Shown here: positions 6,629 to 7,636 of the stretch, piece after piece
Numbering within the stretch: the first letter of the stretch is position 1
How the letters are laid out: each line of letters opens with the position of its first letter
Assembly (NCBI GenBank): GCA_031376425.1
Contig: JANMDR010000246.1
Coordinates: forward strand, 1-7,636
DNA from: JANMDR01 sp031376425
GTDB taxonomy: Bacteria; Pseudomonadota; Gammaproteobacteria; Burkholderiales; Usitatibacteraceae
DNA: 7,636 nt
Direction of reading: 5' to 3'
Notes under the pieces: generated by a model
Seen by the model: only the letters and a program-made list of their open reading frames with translations
Database searches by the model: none
Told to the model about the DNA's origin: nothing
Made by a program: the position numbers and the translations under genes

Positions 6629-6661
6629 TAATGCACCAGTTGCCAACAAACCGCGAATACA

Positions 6662-7636
6662 TTAATGCGGCGCTGCCGGCTTTGTAGATGCCGGTGCGGG
6701 ATGTGCTTCCGGTGCGGTGTAATACTGGCGTTTATCACTAAGTAAGGCAGCAATAGCGCCCAGCACGCTGCTAAAGCCTGTTTCACCACGCCGCCACGTT
6801 TGATAGGCCGTAGCGAACTGCATTTGCCCGTGGGTAACGGTGCTGCGTTTGAACACACCTGCTGCATATTTATTGGCTTCGCTCATCGTTGGATAAGTGT
6901 GAATGGTACCAAGAATTTTGTTCAATCCTAAACCGTGCTTCATTGCCAATACATATTCAGCCAGCAAATCACCGGCATGATCACCCACTATCGTTACGCC
7001 CAAAATATTATCTTTACCGGGGGTTGTAAGCACCTTCACAAACCCGGTGGCGGTGCCATCAGCAATGGCGCGATCAAGGTCATCAATGCCATAACGATAT
7101 ACCGCAAACGGGATTTTTTTCTCAAGAGCTTCTTGCTCGTTTAAACCAACACGCGCTACTTCGGGGTCGGTGAAAGTAGCCCAAGGCACGACGCTGTAAT
7201 CCACACTAAACTTTTTAAAAGTACCGAACAAGGCATTAACCGCAGCGTACCAAGCCATGTGTGCCGCAGTATGCGTAAATTGATAAGGCCCTGCCACATC
7301 ACCTGCCGCAAAAATATTAGGAAACTTGGTTTCTAAAAAACCGTTTACTTCAACGGTGCGGCCTGTGGTAATTCCTAACTCTTCCAAACCATAGCCTGTC
7401 ATATTGGCAACGCGGCCAACTGCACATAAAATTTCATCGAATGCAATGGCTTCTTTACCGTTACTTGATTCTACGATTAAGCATTTTTCGCCATCACGGA
7501 TTTCTACCGCCAAGGCTTTATGACCAACGCGTACATCCACTTTTTCACTTTTAAACTTTTCTTCTACGTAAGCTGAAACGTCCGCGTCTTCTCGCGCCAT
7601 TAAGCGCGGTGCCATTTCCACTTGAGTGACCTTCGC
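6662..7636 (-). CDS. FAD/NAD(P)-dependent oxidoreductase, mercuric reductase/dihydrolipoamide dehydrogenase-like, 5' end beyond the window
   Basis: Only the C-terminal 324 residues are visible; the frame is open to the right edge, so the true start lies outside. The first visible residues AKVTQVEMAPRLMAREDADVS end the NAD(P)-binding domain. Then come LCAVGRVAN, the FAD-binding NIFAAGDVAGPYQFTHTAAH and the dimerisation domain (PF02852) beginning at VVPWATFTDPEVARVG. HTYPTMSEANK (complement of 6869-6901) holds the His-Glu pair that acts as acid-base catalyst in this superfamily. The C-terminal Cys pair of true mercuric reductase is absent. The end GVFKRSTVTHGQMQFATAYQTWRRGE resembles oxidoreductases fused or linked to TVP38/TMEM64 membrane domains, and it finishes in an Ala-Pro-rich tail. 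The redox Cys pair would lie in the missing part. It is probably the upstream member of the transferase operon. Superfamily is sure; the substrate is not. Confidence 0.9.
   Translation of the reverse strand, partial: AKVTQVEMAPRLMAREDADVSAYVEEKFKSEKVDVRVGHKALAVEIRDGEKCLIVESSNGKEAIAFDEILCAVGRVANMTGYGLEELGITTGRTVEVNGFLETKFPNIFAAGDVAGPYQFTHTAAHMAWYAAVNALFGTFKKFSVDYSVVPWATFTDPEVARVGLNEQEALEKKIPFAVYRYGIDDLDRAIADGTATGFVKVLTTPGKDNILGVTIVGDHAGDLLAEYVLAMKHGLGLNKILGTIHTYPTMSEANKYAAGVFKRSTVTHGQMQFATAYQTWRRGETGFSSVLGAIAALLSDKRQYYTAPEAHPAPASTKPAAPH

Noticed and set aside
6629..6649. TTG start adding 7 residues to the TIGR04283 glycosyltransferase
   Set aside because: The ATG at 6628 gives the standard family start MISIIVPVLNE; the added residues LATGAL have no family counterpart, and TTG is a rarer start codon.
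5985..6665. 226-residue open frame on the + strand
   Set aside because: It is antisense to the TIGR04283 glycosyltransferase gene, has a composition typical of a shadow frame (many Ala, Pro, Ser, Arg and Cys) and no recognisable motif. The minus-strand protein explains the sequence.
1..7636. tRNA, rRNA, CRISPR array, insertion sequence, phage or selenocysteine-UGA signals
   Set aside because: No repeats with regular spacing, transposase motifs, tRNA cloverleaf or in-frame UGA inside conserved blocks were seen on either strand; the 'selenodomain' wording refers to family context only.

Overview
The window carries nine protein-coding genes and no RNA genes, insertion sequences or CRISPR arrays that I can see. 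By eye the base composition is close to 50% GC. The gene families (a TIGR04282/TIGR04283 transferase pair, a SelD-N-terminus-like flavoprotein, DUF3047, and a mercuric-reductase-like oxidoreductase with a TVP38-associated C-terminus) suggest a Pseudomonadota chromosome, probably a beta- or gammaproteobacterium. I cannot name a genus. Most starts lack a strong Shine-Dalgarno sequence, and several genes are joined by 4-base overlaps.

Layout: 1-209 is an intergenic leader with one perfect inverted repeat. A CPBP-family membrane protease (210-962) is the only gene on the + strand. It converges on the minus-strand genes, and a perfect 12-bp hairpin (1001-1028) lies in the junction. Everything from 1035 to the right edge is on the minus strand in two transcriptional blocks.

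Block A, read right to left, is the 3' end of an FAD/NAD(P) disulfide-oxidoreductase-like gene cut by the window edge (7636-6662), a family 2-like glycosyltransferase of the 'transferase 2, rSAM/selenodomain-associated' type (6628-5945), a DUF2064 'transferase 1' nucleotidyltransferase-like protein (5948-5295), an exported DUF3047 protein (5289-4519) and a stand-alone relative of the flavoprotein domain found in front of SelD (4470-3331). The spacing is tight (33, -4, 5 and 48 bases), which suggests one operon starting beyond the right edge. The two transferases and the SelD-linked flavoprotein are known from family descriptions to co-occur with a radical SAM/Cys-rich protein (ArsS type, arsenosugar-related). 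The exact product of such clusters is unresolved. No SelD or radical SAM gene lies in the window.

Block B is a small self-regulated unit: a PaaI-type hotdog thioesterase (3252-2791), a TetR-family repressor (2794-2135, GTG start overlapping the thioesterase stop as GTGA) and an alpha/beta hydrolase (2111-1035). It is driven by a near-consensus sigma70 promoter (TTGACA, 17 bp, TATTAT; 3323-3295) just after the last gene of block A. The spacer is occupied by a 7-bp-arm palindrome (3300-3317) that looks like the operator of this TetR protein. This is the clearest regulatory signal in the window. The likely logic is that the repressor shuts its own operon until a ligand, perhaps an acyl or ester compound handled by the thioesterase and hydrolase, releases it.
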